NCBI RefSeq assembly: GCF_000269865.1
Contig: NZ_AKKV01000030.1
Span: 62,001-126,000 of the forward strand
DNA: 64,000 bases
Direction of reading: 5' to 3'
From: Fictibacillus macauensis ZFHKF-1
GTDB taxonomy: Bacteria; Bacillota; Bacilli; Bacillales; Fictibacillaceae
Part shown: piece after piece, positions 17,014-25,742 of the stretch
Position numbering within the stretch: the first letter of the stretch is position 1
Layout of the letters: every line of letters starts with the position of its first letter
Program-made: the position numbers and the translations under genes
The notes under the pieces: model-generated
The model's database searches: none
What the model was told of the DNA's origin: nothing
What the model saw: the letters and a program-made list of their open reading frames with translations, nothing else

Positions 17014-19299
17014 TTACCGTATATTACGAGGTATTACTTTGTAATCGCGCCACTCATGCGGCAACATCCCCTGATAGAGAGGCTGCATAAATCGATCATC
17101 TATTAACACTACAACACCCTGATCACTTTCGGTACGAATTAATCTGCCGCCTGCCTGCAATACTTTATTCATCCCAGGATATGTATATGCATAATGATAT
17201 CCTTCTTTACCTCGTTGCCCAAAATAGTCTTTTATAAGATTTCTCTCTAAGCTGAGCTGAGGCAATCCTACGCCTACTATTATTACTCCTGTTAAGCGGT
17301 TGCCTACTAAATCTACACCTTCTGAAAAGATTCCCCCCATAACAGCAAAGCCAACTAATGAGGACGAGCGCTCGCTTTGAAAATCCATCAGAAATGCTTC
17401 CCGCTCCTCTTCCGTCATATAAGATTCTTGTTTTCTCGTTGCAACGTCAATCTCGCACTGCATAAAGGCCTCATACACATCGTTCATGTACTGATAAGAT
17501 GGAAAGAACACAAGATAATTACCAGGCCATTCTTTGACCGTTCGCTTTAATGTAGAAACCAATGATGCTTTCGTTTTATTGCGATCTACATAGCGCGTGG
17601 ATAATGGCTGTATGCAGACGTGCAGTTGCTCTTTTGAGAAAGGAGAGGGCAGCGCAAGGATGTAATCTTCCGCTTGCAGTCCCATCATTTCTTTATAATA
17701 ATCGAGCGGTGTTAGTGTGGCGGAGAAAAAAACAGCAGAACGATATTTTCTTCGCATATTCGTCAGAAGTTGAGCAGGATCTAGACAAAATAACTTCAAT
17801 GAAATGTCGCTTCCTTCTCTCATAGCATACGTCTTATAATGTTCGTCATACAGTCTACACACCTTAAGAAAGCGTTGCGCCATAAAGTATGTATCACGCA
17901 ATAAATCTTGGTCCGCTTGCTGCCGAAACAACTCTCGCTCCGCTACTGCGGTAAAAACATCTAACCACTCTTCCAGCTCTGCAGGTGGGGTGTCATCTAT
18001 ATAATACGCATCGGTCATTTTATGGGTTAATTGCCCAAGAAAGGACTGCACAGCGTATGCAGACTGACTTAAGGTTGGGTTTAATTTTATGTAAGAGGAG
18101 TAGATGTCTTCAAACGCCGACTGCATAAGTACGGCAGAGAACATCTCTCTTCCACGATCCACAAGATTATGCGCTTCATCAACTAAGAGAGCCGTCTCCC
18201 TTTTTCTTTCATCACTCATGCGCTTTAAGGATACACGCGGATCAAATATGTAATTATAATCACCAATCACTGCATCTGCGATGTATGCTAAATCAAGTGA
18301 AAATTCAAAAGGACATAATCGGTGCTTCATAGCATACTGCTGAATCACTGTTCGCTTCATGCTACGTTCATGCTTTAAAATATCCAGTACAGCTCCATTT
18401 AATCGATCATAGTGACCATCAGCAAAGGGACATTCATCCTTGCCGCAATCATTAGGACACATTTTATCTTTAGCAGTAAGCGTAACGGTATGAAATTGCA
18501 ATCCAGCTTTCTCTAACAAAGAAATAGCATTCTCTGCTGCTTCTCTCGTAATAGTTTTTGCGGTTACATAAAAAAAACGCTCTATAATGCCTTCTCCTAT
18601 TGCTTTTATCGTTGGAAAAATAGTAGACATTGTCTTTCCGATTCCTGTAGGAGCTTGCGCTAAAATGTCTTTTTGTTGCGCAATACTTATATATACAGCA
18701 CCAGCTAGTTTTCGTTGTCCCGCACGGTAGTTTTGAAAGGGAAAAGAGAGTGCTTGGATGCTTGCATTCCGCTTGCTGCGATGAGAAAGAAGCAATGTTG
18801 CATACGCCGTGTAGCGATCTAACACATCATCCATAAATAACGTTAACTCTTCTACGGTAAAAGTTTGCCGAAAACACTTCTTCTCTTCTGTGACTTTTTG
18901 TATATAAGTAAGTTGGACGTCAATTGTTGATAGTCCATGGTCCATTGCGTACATATATGCATAGACTTTTGCTTGTGCCCAGTGGACAGGATAGCTTTCC
19001 TTATTAATTGCAGACAATTCTTTTGCTGTAGATTTAATCTCATCAATTGTAATGAGCAACTTTGAAAATAAAATCCCATCACATCTGCCATCAATCTCGA
19101 AGGTTAGATTATTTTTATCGTACTTACATTGTAAGTACACTTCTTTCTGATCGCCTTCGTTGTAGGTTTGTTGAACTTTTTGATGCAATCTAGTTCCGTC
19201 TTGAAGTGTCGTGTTTGTTCTAAAGCGAGGGTCAATACTTCCGCTACGAAAGACATATTCAACAAGCGTTCGTACTGAAACAGCAATCGTCTTTTCCAT
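17014..19299 (-). CDS. Rad3/DinG-type DNA helicase with N-terminal Cas4-like nuclease domain
   Basis: A 761-residue superfamily 2 helicase. The first 140 residues look like a PD-(D/E)XK fold: DGRCDGI, then IDEIKST and HWAQAKVYAYMYA, the same order as Cas4/RecB-type nucleases. The helicase follows, with Walker A QAPTGIGKT (about residue 221), a 4Fe-4S Cys cluster (CPNDCGKDECPF and a later CPFEF), LVDEAHNLVDRG (DEAH box) and GGIFSEGVDL near the end. Fe-S helicases of the XPD/DinG group unwind DNA 5' to 3'. ATG 19299 follows AGGTGATGAAAGG. The frame open to 19320 lacks such a site. It is a stand-alone gene, and its role in repair or nucleic-acid defence is inferred only. Confidence 0.82.
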   Translation of the reverse strand: MEKTIAVSVRTLVEYVFRSGSIDPRFRTNTTLQDGTRLHQKVQQTYNEGDQKEVYLQCKYDKNNLTFEIDGRCDGILFSKLLITIDEIKSTAKELSAINKESYPVHWAQAKVYAYMYAMDHGLSTIDVQLTYIQKVTEEKKCFRQTFTVEELTLFMDDVLDRYTAYATLLLSHRSKRNASIQALSFPFQNYRAGQRKLAGAVYISIAQQKDILAQAPTGIGKTMSTIFPTIKAIGEGIIERFFYVTAKTITREAAENAISLLEKAGLQFHTVTLTAKDKMCPNDCGKDECPFADGHYDRLNGAVLDILKHERSMKRTVIQQYAMKHRLCPFEFSLDLAYIADAVIGDYNYIFDPRVSLKRMSDERKRETALLVDEAHNLVDRGREMFSAVLMQSAFEDIYSSYIKLNPTLSQSAYAVQSFLGQLTHKMTDAYYIDDTPPAELEEWLDVFTAVAERELFRQQADQDLLRDTYFMAQRFLKVCRLYDEHYKTYAMREGSDISLKLFCLDPAQLLTNMRRKYRSAVFFSATLTPLDYYKEMMGLQAEDYILALPSPFSKEQLHVCIQPLSTRYVDRNKTKASLVSTLKRTVKEWPGNYLVFFPSYQYMNDVYEAFMQCEIDVATRKQESYMTEEEREAFLMDFQSERSSSLVGFAVMGGIFSEGVDLVGNRLTGVIIVGVGLPQLSLERNLIKDYFGQRGKEGYHYAYTYPGMNKVLQAGGRLIRTESDQGVVVLIDDRFMQPLYQGMLPHEWRDYKVIPRNIR

Positions 19300-19493
19300 C
19301 CTTTCATCACCTACCTTCATCTATCGATTGAATTCATTCTACCAGAAGACGTCTTCCTTCATCATGTACAATGACTGAAAAAAGAGATGAATAGGATAGA
19401 AAAAGCATTAAGAAAAATCAACCTCGTTCAATCCCTTCCGCTACCTACCGTGGAAGGAATCATGACTGAATCACGTAAGAACGGAATCATCGT

Positions 19494-20786
19494 TCAAAAG
19501 GCAACATGCCCCTCCGATTGCAAGCTCTCTGTTACATGCGAAGAAATTGGTAACTGAATTCTTACTTCCGTCCCTTTATGTTGCTCGCTCATAAACGTGA
19601 CTTTACCATTCATTGATTCAATAATTCTTACTGACACGGCTGTTCCAAGACCGGTGCCTTTCTCTTTTGTCGTATAAAAGAGTGTGCCGATTTTATCTAA
19701 TTGTTCTTTCGTCATTCCTTTCCCAGTATCTTGAATACGAATGTACGCTTGTTGTCCTTTTACGAAAAAACAGACGTGTACAGTCCCTCCCTCTGGCGTC
19801 GCTTCAATTGCATTTTTCACAAAATTTACGAGTGCTTGCTTTAGTTGATTACGATCACTTAATAGAAAAGCATTATTTTGTATTTCCTCGTGAAGTTCCA
19901 CACCATTTTTAACAGCCAATGCATTTAACAGTAAAACGATGTCTGTTAACACGTTAGGAATAGAAAACACTTCTATTTTTTTAAATTCAGGTTTAGCAAA
20001 ATTTAAATAATCACTAATAATGACTTCCGCTCTTCCCAATTCACTTAGGACGAGAGGAAGATACGGTTGTTTATGCGCATCTTCTTCCTTTTGCATAAGT
20101 TGTAAAAATCCTTTAACGACAGTTAATGGGTTTCTTACTTCATGAGCAATTGACGCTGCAAGTTCACCCATTGTATTTAATTTCTCAGCTCGCTCAATTT
20201 CTTCTTTCATACGAATTCGTTCAATATAAAGTTCAATTAATTTTGCCGCCATACATGTTCCAATTAATTGAATACAGGCAAACAATAATAAATGGTAAAA
20301 AGTTTGTTGAAAAGCACCATCGAACTGTCGATACATAATCGTATAACTAAATAGGATCGTCATCTGAATAACGGCTGGCCATCCGCCCAACAAAACAGTT
20401 ACTTTTAGCCGATTATTGCTGTCTGCTTGCTCATAATATGTAACGCATAGAAAAGGAATGGAGGCAACGACAAGGATTCCTCCGACAGCTAACAACGCAG
20501 CATCTCCACCTACTGTTATACGCATGATACATTCAACAGCTGTTACCATTAAACCAGCCTTTCTACCACCATATAGAAAAGCTAGAATGAGCGGTACATA
20601 GCGTAGATCCCAAAAGAGACCTCCCTCATAATAAGCAAATGTCATACAAAATGCAGCTGAAATACTATAAAGCCCACCAATAAAATAAGGTGATTGAGTA
20701 ATTGGCTTCCTCTCAAAAAAGAAACTGTAGCATAAGACCGGCATGAGTGTAATTAATAAGTGGAAAAAAAGTTTTTCAATCAGCAT
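19494..20786 (-). CDS. Membrane sensor histidine kinase, sporulation-phosphorelay type
   Basis: A 430-residue kinase. An N-terminal membrane domain of about six segments (residues 1-190, 5TMR-LYT-like; EGGLFWDLRYVPLILAFLYG is typical) is followed by a short coil, the HisKA box ELAASIAHEVRNPLTVVKGF (phospho-His about residue 217) and an HATPase domain with NFVKNAIEATPEGG and DTGKGM, then GTGLGTAVSVRIIE. The H-box form IAHEVRNPLTVVKGFLQLM is that of kinases feeding Spo0F. There is no response regulator next to it, which supports an orphan phosphorelay kinase (KinB/KinD-like). The signal is unknown. Confidence 0.8.
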   Translation of the reverse strand: MLIEKLFFHLLITLMPVLCYSFFFERKPITQSPYFIGGLYSISAAFCMTFAYYEGGLFWDLRYVPLILAFLYGGRKAGLMVTAVECIMRITVGGDAALLAVGGILVVASIPFLCVTYYEQADSNNRLKVTVLLGGWPAVIQMTILFSYTIMYRQFDGAFQQTFYHLLLFACIQLIGTCMAAKLIELYIERIRMKEEIERAEKLNTMGELAASIAHEVRNPLTVVKGFLQLMQKEEDAHKQPYLPLVLSELGRAEVIISDYLNFAKPEFKKIEVFSIPNVLTDIVLLLNALAVKNGVELHEEIQNNAFLLSDRNQLKQALVNFVKNAIEATPEGGTVHVCFFVKGQQAYIRIQDTGKGMTKEQLDKIGTLFYTTKEKGTGLGTAVSVRIIESMNGKVTFMSEQHKGTEVRIQLPISSHVTESLQSEGHVAF

Positions 20787-20981
20787 TTTTGTTCTCCGTA
20801 TTTTTATTTACTTTTTTGTATGTAATACGACATAACTAGTCCAATACCTTTCCAATAGGTGAGAATTTTGTATAAACTTATCATCTTTTGTATAAAAAAA
20901 GGAAGTTATTGGGACACACTACTTCCTATGTTTAGTGGTGCAACCGGGGAAAATAACGTGCTTGCGTGCCGAGTCAATATG

Positions 20982-21016
20982 CTGCGCGCAAACCAGAATC
21001 TCTTGTACGCTTCATT
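20982..21016 (+). repeat. Degenerate unit related to the 42-base array
   Basis: CTGCGCGCAAACCAGAATCT and the following TTGTACGC resemble the array unit CTGCGCGCGAACCGAGGACT and CCTGCGCGC, with several substitutions. Confidence 0.5.
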
Positions 21017-21139
21017 CTTTTCGCAATAATTGAATAGCTTTTACGAAATTTTTTATCAGTTTTGAGCGCATTTACGAGATTACCTCCTAATTTGCTCTGT
21101 TTTTTTTTCCCTTACATACATTATTGAAGGCGATTTACC

Positions 21140-21240
21140 TGGTCTGCGCGCGAACCGAGGACTCCTGCGCGCGAATGGACTTGGTCTGCGCGCGAACCGA
21201 GGGCTCCTGCGCGCGTATGGATCTGGTCTGCGCGCGATTA
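21140..21240 (+). repeat. 42-base tandem array with GCGCGC palindromes
   Basis: GGTCTGCGCGCGAACCGAGG begins at 21142 and again at 21184, and its first half occurs a third time at 21226, giving an exact 42-base period and about 2.4 units. A second GCGCGC (in CTCCTGCGCGCG) sits mid-unit. The array is far more GC-rich than the surrounding DNA. The period equals 14 codons, so one frame reads LVCARTE(D/G)SCARMD repeatedly. No ribosome site supports translation. Confidence 0.85.
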
Positions 21241-21299
21241 CAGAGGAGCACTTACTCCATTTTCGGTTGTATTCAATGGCTGCTTATATACGCAAGACT

Positions 21300-21388
21300 A
21301 AAGAGCGACATAAAAAATGGCTTCATCATCGAAAAGGATGATAAAGCCATTTTTTATGTGTTAAGGCTGTTTATGTCTCAGCCTCTTC
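21300..21388 (-). repeat. Dispersed composite repeat, copy B
   Basis: Read on the minus strand it runs GAGACATAAACAGCC, a TAACACATAAAAAATGG stretch, a hairpin ending GATGAAGCCATTTTTT, then GTCGCTCTT. Blocks and order match 12886-12972. It lies between the kinase gene and yjdF and can act as the terminator of yjdF, whose stop is just upstream on this strand. Confidence 0.75.
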
Positions 21389-21392
21389 ATTT

Positions 21393-21803
21393 TTAACGAC
21401 CACGGTGTTTTTCTTTTTTCTTGGCAATCTTTAGTTGCCGCTTATATGCAGCATGAGCTGCTTTTTGTTCTCTCGATACTACTTGGCGCTCTTTTTTTCT
21501 TTGATTCAGTGCGACGTTCAAAGCCTCTTGTGCATAGGTTTGAATACCTTTCCCACGACTTTCTTTAGCTGCGAGACGGGATAAACGCTTTGGACTCACA
21601 CGTTTTTGAAGTGTAGGTTGAAGAGGCATGCCAACAGCGCTTTCATTTAGAAGCTCCGGCAGCGTATACAACGTAAAATCCCATACTTCTTTATCTTTTG
21701 GTTCCGCACCAAAAATGTGTTTTTTAACGGTGAACCGCTGCTCATCATAGTATTCAAGAACACCAATCCAATACGGCTTTTCATAGTACACAGTAAACTT
21801 CAT
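21393..21803 (-). CDS. yjdF: YjdF family protein (DUF2992)
   Basis: A 136-residue basic protein like B. subtilis YjdF. The N-terminal half is beta-rich (KFTVYYEKPYWIGVLEYYD) and the C-terminal half is Lys/Arg-rich and helical (QTYAQEALNVALNQRKKERQ). Function is unknown. In relatives it is controlled by the yjdF riboswitch, which I also see just upstream, and it is thought to respond to azaaromatic compounds. ATG 21803 follows GAGGGGGAG closely. The TTG one codon earlier is possible. Repeat copy B with its T-run hairpin lies immediately downstream. Confidence 0.85.
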   Translation of the reverse strand: MKFTVYYEKPYWIGVLEYYDEQRFTVKKHIFGAEPKDKEVWDFTLYTLPELLNESAVGMPLQPTLQKRVSPKRLSRLAAKESRGKGIQTYAQEALNVALNQRKKERQVVSREQKAAHAAYKRQLKIAKKKEKHRGR

Positions 21804-21837
21804 CAAACTCCCCCTCTATTTAAATAAAAGGAAATAA

Positions 21838-21916
21838 TGGACATCCCGAGGGGGGAAGGCTACTAGCGTAGAGAGATCTACGCGCCTGGACTACCAACCA
21901 GGCTGTGATTTTTCAT
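21838..21916 (-). ncRNA. yjdF riboswitch (azaaromatic-sensing RNA)
   Basis: The minus strand upstream of yjdF has AAATCACAG followed by a CCTGG-TTGGTAGT-CCAGG hairpin, a second perfect stem GCGTAGA/TCTACGC, and a conserved-looking TAGTAGCCTTCCCCCC with CGGGATGTCC closing. Dense compact pairing of this kind, directly before a yjdF gene, fits the yjdF motif RNA known from Firmicutes. The ligand class is from family knowledge. The CCCC/GGG pairing near the ribosome site suggests control of translation. Confidence 0.8.
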
Positions 21917-21947
21917 TTCCAATAATAGGATAGATCAGTACAAACAA

Positions 21948-23408
21948 TTAGGATACTTTTTCAGTAGTCGGTTCTTGATAGTCTTTTTCCCAGAAGTTAG
22001 CTCCTTTAATGCCTAGTTTCTTAGAATTAAAGACAGGATCAAGCCCTCTTTTCTTTTGAGCATCATAATCTTTTAGTGCTTTCAAGGCCGGTTTGGCTAA
22101 TATTAAAATAGCGATCAAGTTTAGCCATACCATAATTCCTAAGCCCGTATCACCTAACTTCCATACGAGGCCGGCATTTTTCACGGCACCATAAAAGGTG
22201 GCACCAAGAATGATAATTTTCAACAACGGAATTGCCCACTTATTTTTGCGTCCATTAATAAGATACGCAACATTCGTTTCAGCAATGTAATAATAGGCCA
22301 TGATCGTTGTGAAGGCGAAGAAAAACAATGAAACGGCTACAAATCCAGCACCAAACCCTGGGATTACTTGTTCTACCGCAGCTTGGGTAAAAGCAGGACC
22401 CGGCTCAACGCCCTGTAATTTATTAAATAAGAAGGTTTTATCAGGCGCTTGTGTATTATACATTCCTGTAAATAAAATCATAAATGCTGTTGCTGAACAA
22501 ACGAGAAGCGTATCAATGTATACTGAAAAAGCTTGAACAAGACCTTGCTTTGCGGGATGAGATACTTCAGCAGCTGCTGCTGGATGCGCCCCTGTGCCTT
22601 GTCCTGCTTCATTCGAATAAATACCACGTTTTACTCCCCATTGCACAGCCATACCAACGATTCCACCAAAAACAGAATCTAACGCGAAAGCGCTTTGGAA
22701 AATGAGTTTAATAACATTAGGAAGTTCTGTAATATTAACCGCAACGATAATAAGTGATACGAGAACATAACCAATTGCCATAAATGGGACAACATATTGA
22801 GCTACGTTCGCAATTCGCTTTACTCCGCCAAAAATAATGATAGCAAGTAATACGACAATAATTGCACCTGTAATGCTTGTATTTGTGCCAAAAGCATTTT
22901 CAATTCCCGTGGCAATTGAGTTAGATTGTACACCTGGCATAAGAACGCTCATTGCTAGCACTGCTGCAAAGGCGAATAACACCCCAAACCATCGCCAGCC
23001 AATTCCCTTTTCAATATAATAGGCTGGTCCACCGCGATATTCTCCGCCCTGTTTTACTTTATAAATTTGGGCAAGTGTGGATTCGATAAAAGCTGTAGAT
23101 GCTCCGATAAAGGCAATGGCCCACATCCAAAAAACGGCACCTGGACCACCAAAACCAATAGCTGTAGCTGTACCTGCAATGTTTCCTGTCCCAACTCGTC
23201 CTGACAGTGCAATCGCTAACGCTTGAAAGGAAGAAACACCCGCATCAGAGCTTTTCCCTTGAAACATAAGCTTAATCATATCTTTAAATAATCGTACTTG
23301 TACTAAGCGCGTCAATACCGTAAATACCAAGCCAATGCCTAAGCAAATATAAACCATAGGCTGACTCCATAAAATAGTATCATTTAAATATGTAATAAAA
23401 TCTTCCAT
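21948..23408 (-). CDS. Sodium:amino-acid symporter, AGCS family (AlsT/GlnT-like)
   Basis: A 486-residue AGCS symporter that imports alanine, glycine or glutamine with Na+. About 11 membrane segments can be seen. Family signatures are SSFQALAIALSGRVGTGNIA, the AGCS block GGPGAVFWMWAIAFIGA and SNEAGQGTGAHPAAAAEVSH. The sequence follows B. subtilis AlsT closely (for example KSSDAGVSSFQALA and YRGGPAYYIEKG). Substrate choice is uncertain, as B. subtilis AlsT takes up glutamine and other family members take up alanine. GGGGGATTTGG precedes ATG. It is a single-gene unit. Confidence 0.88.
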   Translation of the reverse strand: MEDFITYLNDTILWSQPMVYICLGIGLVFTVLTRLVQVRLFKDMIKLMFQGKSSDAGVSSFQALAIALSGRVGTGNIAGTATAIGFGGPGAVFWMWAIAFIGASTAFIESTLAQIYKVKQGGEYRGGPAYYIEKGIGWRWFGVLFAFAAVLAMSVLMPGVQSNSIATGIENAFGTNTSITGAIIVVLLAIIIFGGVKRIANVAQYVVPFMAIGYVLVSLIIVAVNITELPNVIKLIFQSAFALDSVFGGIVGMAVQWGVKRGIYSNEAGQGTGAHPAAAAEVSHPAKQGLVQAFSVYIDTLLVCSATAFMILFTGMYNTQAPDKTFLFNKLQGVEPGPAFTQAAVEQVIPGFGAGFVAVSLFFFAFTTIMAYYYIAETNVAYLINGRKNKWAIPLLKIIILGATFYGAVKNAGLVWKLGDTGLGIMVWLNLIAILILAKPALKALKDYDAQKKRGLDPVFNSKKLGIKGANFWEKDYQEPTTEKVS

Positions 23409-23592
23409 CCAAATCCCCCTTAATCTTAAAATCAGAATTTTTTAACTACTATAAATTGTAAGTTATTAACTTCTATAAAACAACTAATTTTGACAAAAAA
23501 AGGATGATTTTTAAAAGATTTTACTACTTCGGTAACAAATGTTCTAAAAAAGTGCGATAGCGTATTTCTCTTTTCATCAGCTATAGAGCAAA

Positions 23593-23630
23593 CAAAAAAC
23601 CCAAACAGTGTTTACTACACCTGTTTGGGT
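23593..23630 (-). terminator. Terminator of the PTS IIBC-IIA operon
   Basis: ACCCAAACAG pairs with CTGTTTGGGT, followed by TTTTTT on the minus strand. Confidence 0.85.
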
Positions 23631-23642
23631 CATGACTAGCTA

Positions 23643-24098
23643 TTAACCGATTTGCTCAAGCAACTGCCACGCTTCCTCTTGCGTCGATGCTTGCAATAAC
23701 TCGTTACGAAAAGCTTCATCCATGAGTTTAATAGAAAGCATTTGTAAAATTTTTAAATGTTCATTTCCAGCACTTTCTTCCGGCACCGCAATCATAAAGA
23801 TGAGTTGGGCTTTGTCACCATCAACACTATTCCAATCAACACCATCTGAACTTAAGCCAAATGCAACTGCAGGTTTGTTGACTGCTTTTGATTTTCCATG
23901 AGGAATCGCTACTTTAAATCCGATACCCGTACTCCCCTCTTTCTCTCGCTTCTCAATAGCTTTCTTAAATTTACGTTTTGATTTTAATACCCCTTCAGCA
24001 TCTAGTTTTTCAATAAGAAGGTCGATGACTTCATCTTTTCCTGCCCCTTTGAGTGCAGGATCCACAAGGTTCTCTGTCATTAATTCTGTTAATTTCAT
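23643..24098 (-). CDS. PTS fructose/mannitol-family EIIA protein
   Basis: A 151-residue PTS_EIIA_2 domain protein that passes phosphate from HPr to the neighbouring EIIB. The phosphorylated His is in KVAIPHGKSKAV (about residue 66), after GSTGIGF. A good AGGAGTG site precedes ATG. It starts 18 bases after the IIBC gene and shares its terminator, so the two form one unit. Separate IIA and IIBC proteins are unusual compared with the one-chain FruA or ManP of B. subtilis. Confidence 0.88.
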   Translation of the reverse strand: MKLTELMTENLVDPALKGAGKDEVIDLLIEKLDAEGVLKSKRKFKKAIEKREKEGSTGIGFKVAIPHGKSKAVNKPAVAFGLSSDGVDWNSVDGDKAQLIFMIAVPEESAGNEHLKILQMLSIKLMDEAFRNELLQASTQEEAWQLLEQIG

Positions 24099-24116
24099 AT
24101 TAAATCACTCCTGTAC

Positions 24117-25511
24117 TTAGCTAATATTTTTCTTTAACACGTTAACCATAAGCGCTGTCACAATTACCCCAGCAATAATGCCAACAAAATACATAATGGG
24201 ATGACTAATTGCTCCCAAGACAGCAACGATGGCTCCACCATGAGGGACGTTATTTCCTACATGACTCAGCATTACTATAACAGTAGCTACCATGGACCCT
24301 ACCATAATGCTCGGAATAACTCGAAGCGGATCTTTTGCTGCAAATGGAATTGCTCCTTCAGTAATACCAACGAGTCCCATCGCAATCGCAGCTTTTCCAG
24401 CTTCGCGCTCTGCTTTTTCATATTTTCGTTTGTTAAGTAGGGTAGCAACACCCATTCCAATTGGCGGAACACAGATAGCTGCTGCAATAGCACCCATGAT
24501 TTGCACATTTCCTTGTCCAATCATACTTGCTCCAAATAAAAAGGCTACTTTATTGACAGGACCACCCATATCAAAAGCAATCATTGCACCAAGAATTAAG
24601 GCTAAAATGACACTTGATGCTCCCTGCATGCCGTTTAAGAAGGTTGTTAACCAACTCATAATGCTAGCAATTGGTGCTCCAACAACGAAAATGAACAGAC
24701 TAGCAACAACAATAGAAGCCAGTAATGGGATAATTAAAATAGGCATAACCGGCTGAATCATTTGTGGAACTTTCCATGTCTTAATCCATTTTGCTACATA
24801 ACCTGCCACAAAACCTGCAAGAATTCCTCCTAGGAATCCCGCCCCTGCTGCACTGCCATAGAAGCTACCATTTGCAGCAATATAACCACCAATCATCCCA
24901 GGAGCTAATCCTGGACGATCGGCAATACTCATGGCGATAAATCCAGCTAAAATTGGTACCATAAAGGTAAAGCCTGCGACACCTACATCGTTAATTTGCT
25001 TCCATACCGAATCTTTTGGAATTTGCAGACCACTATCTGTTGGCACGCCGCCAATCGCAAGCGAAAGTGCGATTAAAAGACCTCCAACGGCGACAAATGG
25101 AATCATGTAAGATACACCGTTCATTAAATGACGATAGAAAGCATTTTGCTGACTTTTGCGTTCTGCTTTTCCTTCCTCAACAGTTGCTCGACTTTCTTCG
25201 TATACTTCGACATTTCCTGTTTCAAACTTCTTAATTAACTCTTGCGCTTTATGAATACCATCTTGAACACCTGTTTCAATTAGCGGCTTTCCCACAAAAC
25301 GACTCTTATCTACATTTTTATCCGCTGCAATAATAATTCCATCTGCTGTTTGAATTTCTTCGCTCGTTAATTCATTTTCCACACCAATAGAACCTTGTGT
25401 TTCCACCTTTATTTCAACACCCAATGCCTCCCCAGCTTTTCGCAAGCTTTCGGCTGCCATATACGTATGAGCAATGCCGTTTGGACACGAAGTAATAGCT
25501 AATACTTTCAT
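24117..25511 (-). CDS. PTS fructose-family EIIBC permease
   Basis: A 464-residue sugar transporter that phosphorylates its substrate on entry. The EIIB domain (residues 1-100) has the phospho-Cys in AITSCPNGIAHTYMAAE. A linker rich in charged residues leads to an EIIC of about nine membrane segments (about 130-464), with GVGGLLIALSLAIG-like and FDMGGPVNKVAF segments. Fructose or mannose is the family substrate. No 1-phosphofructokinase or mannose-6-phosphate isomerase gene is nearby, so I leave the sugar open. ATG follows GGAGGATTACTT. A cre-like site lies 104 bases upstream. Confidence 0.85.
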   Translation of the reverse strand: MKVLAITSCPNGIAHTYMAAESLRKAGEALGVEIKVETQGSIGVENELTSEEIQTADGIIIAADKNVDKSRFVGKPLIETGVQDGIHKAQELIKKFETGNVEVYEESRATVEEGKAERKSQQNAFYRHLMNGVSYMIPFVAVGGLLIALSLAIGGVPTDSGLQIPKDSVWKQINDVGVAGFTFMVPILAGFIAMSIADRPGLAPGMIGGYIAANGSFYGSAAGAGFLGGILAGFVAGYVAKWIKTWKVPQMIQPVMPILIIPLLASIVVASLFIFVVGAPIASIMSWLTTFLNGMQGASSVILALILGAMIAFDMGGPVNKVAFLFGASMIGQGNVQIMGAIAAAICVPPIGMGVATLLNKRKYEKAEREAGKAAIAMGLVGITEGAIPFAAKDPLRVIPSIMVGSMVATVIVMLSHVGNNVPHGGAIVAVLGAISHPIMYFVGIIAGVIVTALMVNVLKKNIS

Positions 25512-25582
25512 AAGTAATCCTCCAGTTCTAACAGGTTTATAGTCTAAGTGTAGCGTACAAAATTATGATAAAAAATTTTTTA

Positions 25583-25603
25583 TTTACCATAAGTTACGGT
25601 AAA
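25583..25603. promoter_or_regulatory. Inverted repeat upstream of the PTS operon, possible operator
   Basis: TTTACC and GGTAAA are separated by nine bases. It sits between the PTS start and the cre-like site, where a regulator such as the adjacent PRD protein could bind. No known consensus is matched. Confidence 0.35.
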
Positions 25604-25614
25604 AACGCATTATA

Positions 25615-25628
25615 TAAAAACGCTTACA
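25615..25628. promoter_or_regulatory. cre-like site upstream of the PTS operon
   Basis: TAAAAACGCTTACA fits 13 of 14 positions of TGWAANCGNTNWCA, the only mismatch being A for G at position 2. Position 104 bases before the IIBC start suits CcpA control. Confidence 0.55.
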
Positions 25629-25742
25629 TTCTTGCGATTTTAAACGATGAATTATAGCGAAACTAAACTCTCCTAAGATAGGAAAGAAACATTGCCAAAA
25701 AAAAGAAACGAGGCGCATAAACCACGTTCCGTACTTTGTGAC

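Larger units (their letters stand above)
20787..21392. other. Intergenic region rich in GC-rich repeats
   Basis: Some 600 bases between the kinase gene and yjdF. It contains a degenerate repeat unit near 20982, a 42-base tandem array at 21140-21240 and repeat copy B at 21300-21388. A frame across the array can be read, but it only reflects the 14-codon repeat. I see no supported gene. Confidence 0.6.

Noticed and set aside
21124..21396. Plus-strand frame of 90 codons across the 42-base array
   Set aside because: It is open only because the repeat period is a multiple of three. No ribosome site, and the peptide is the repeat itself.
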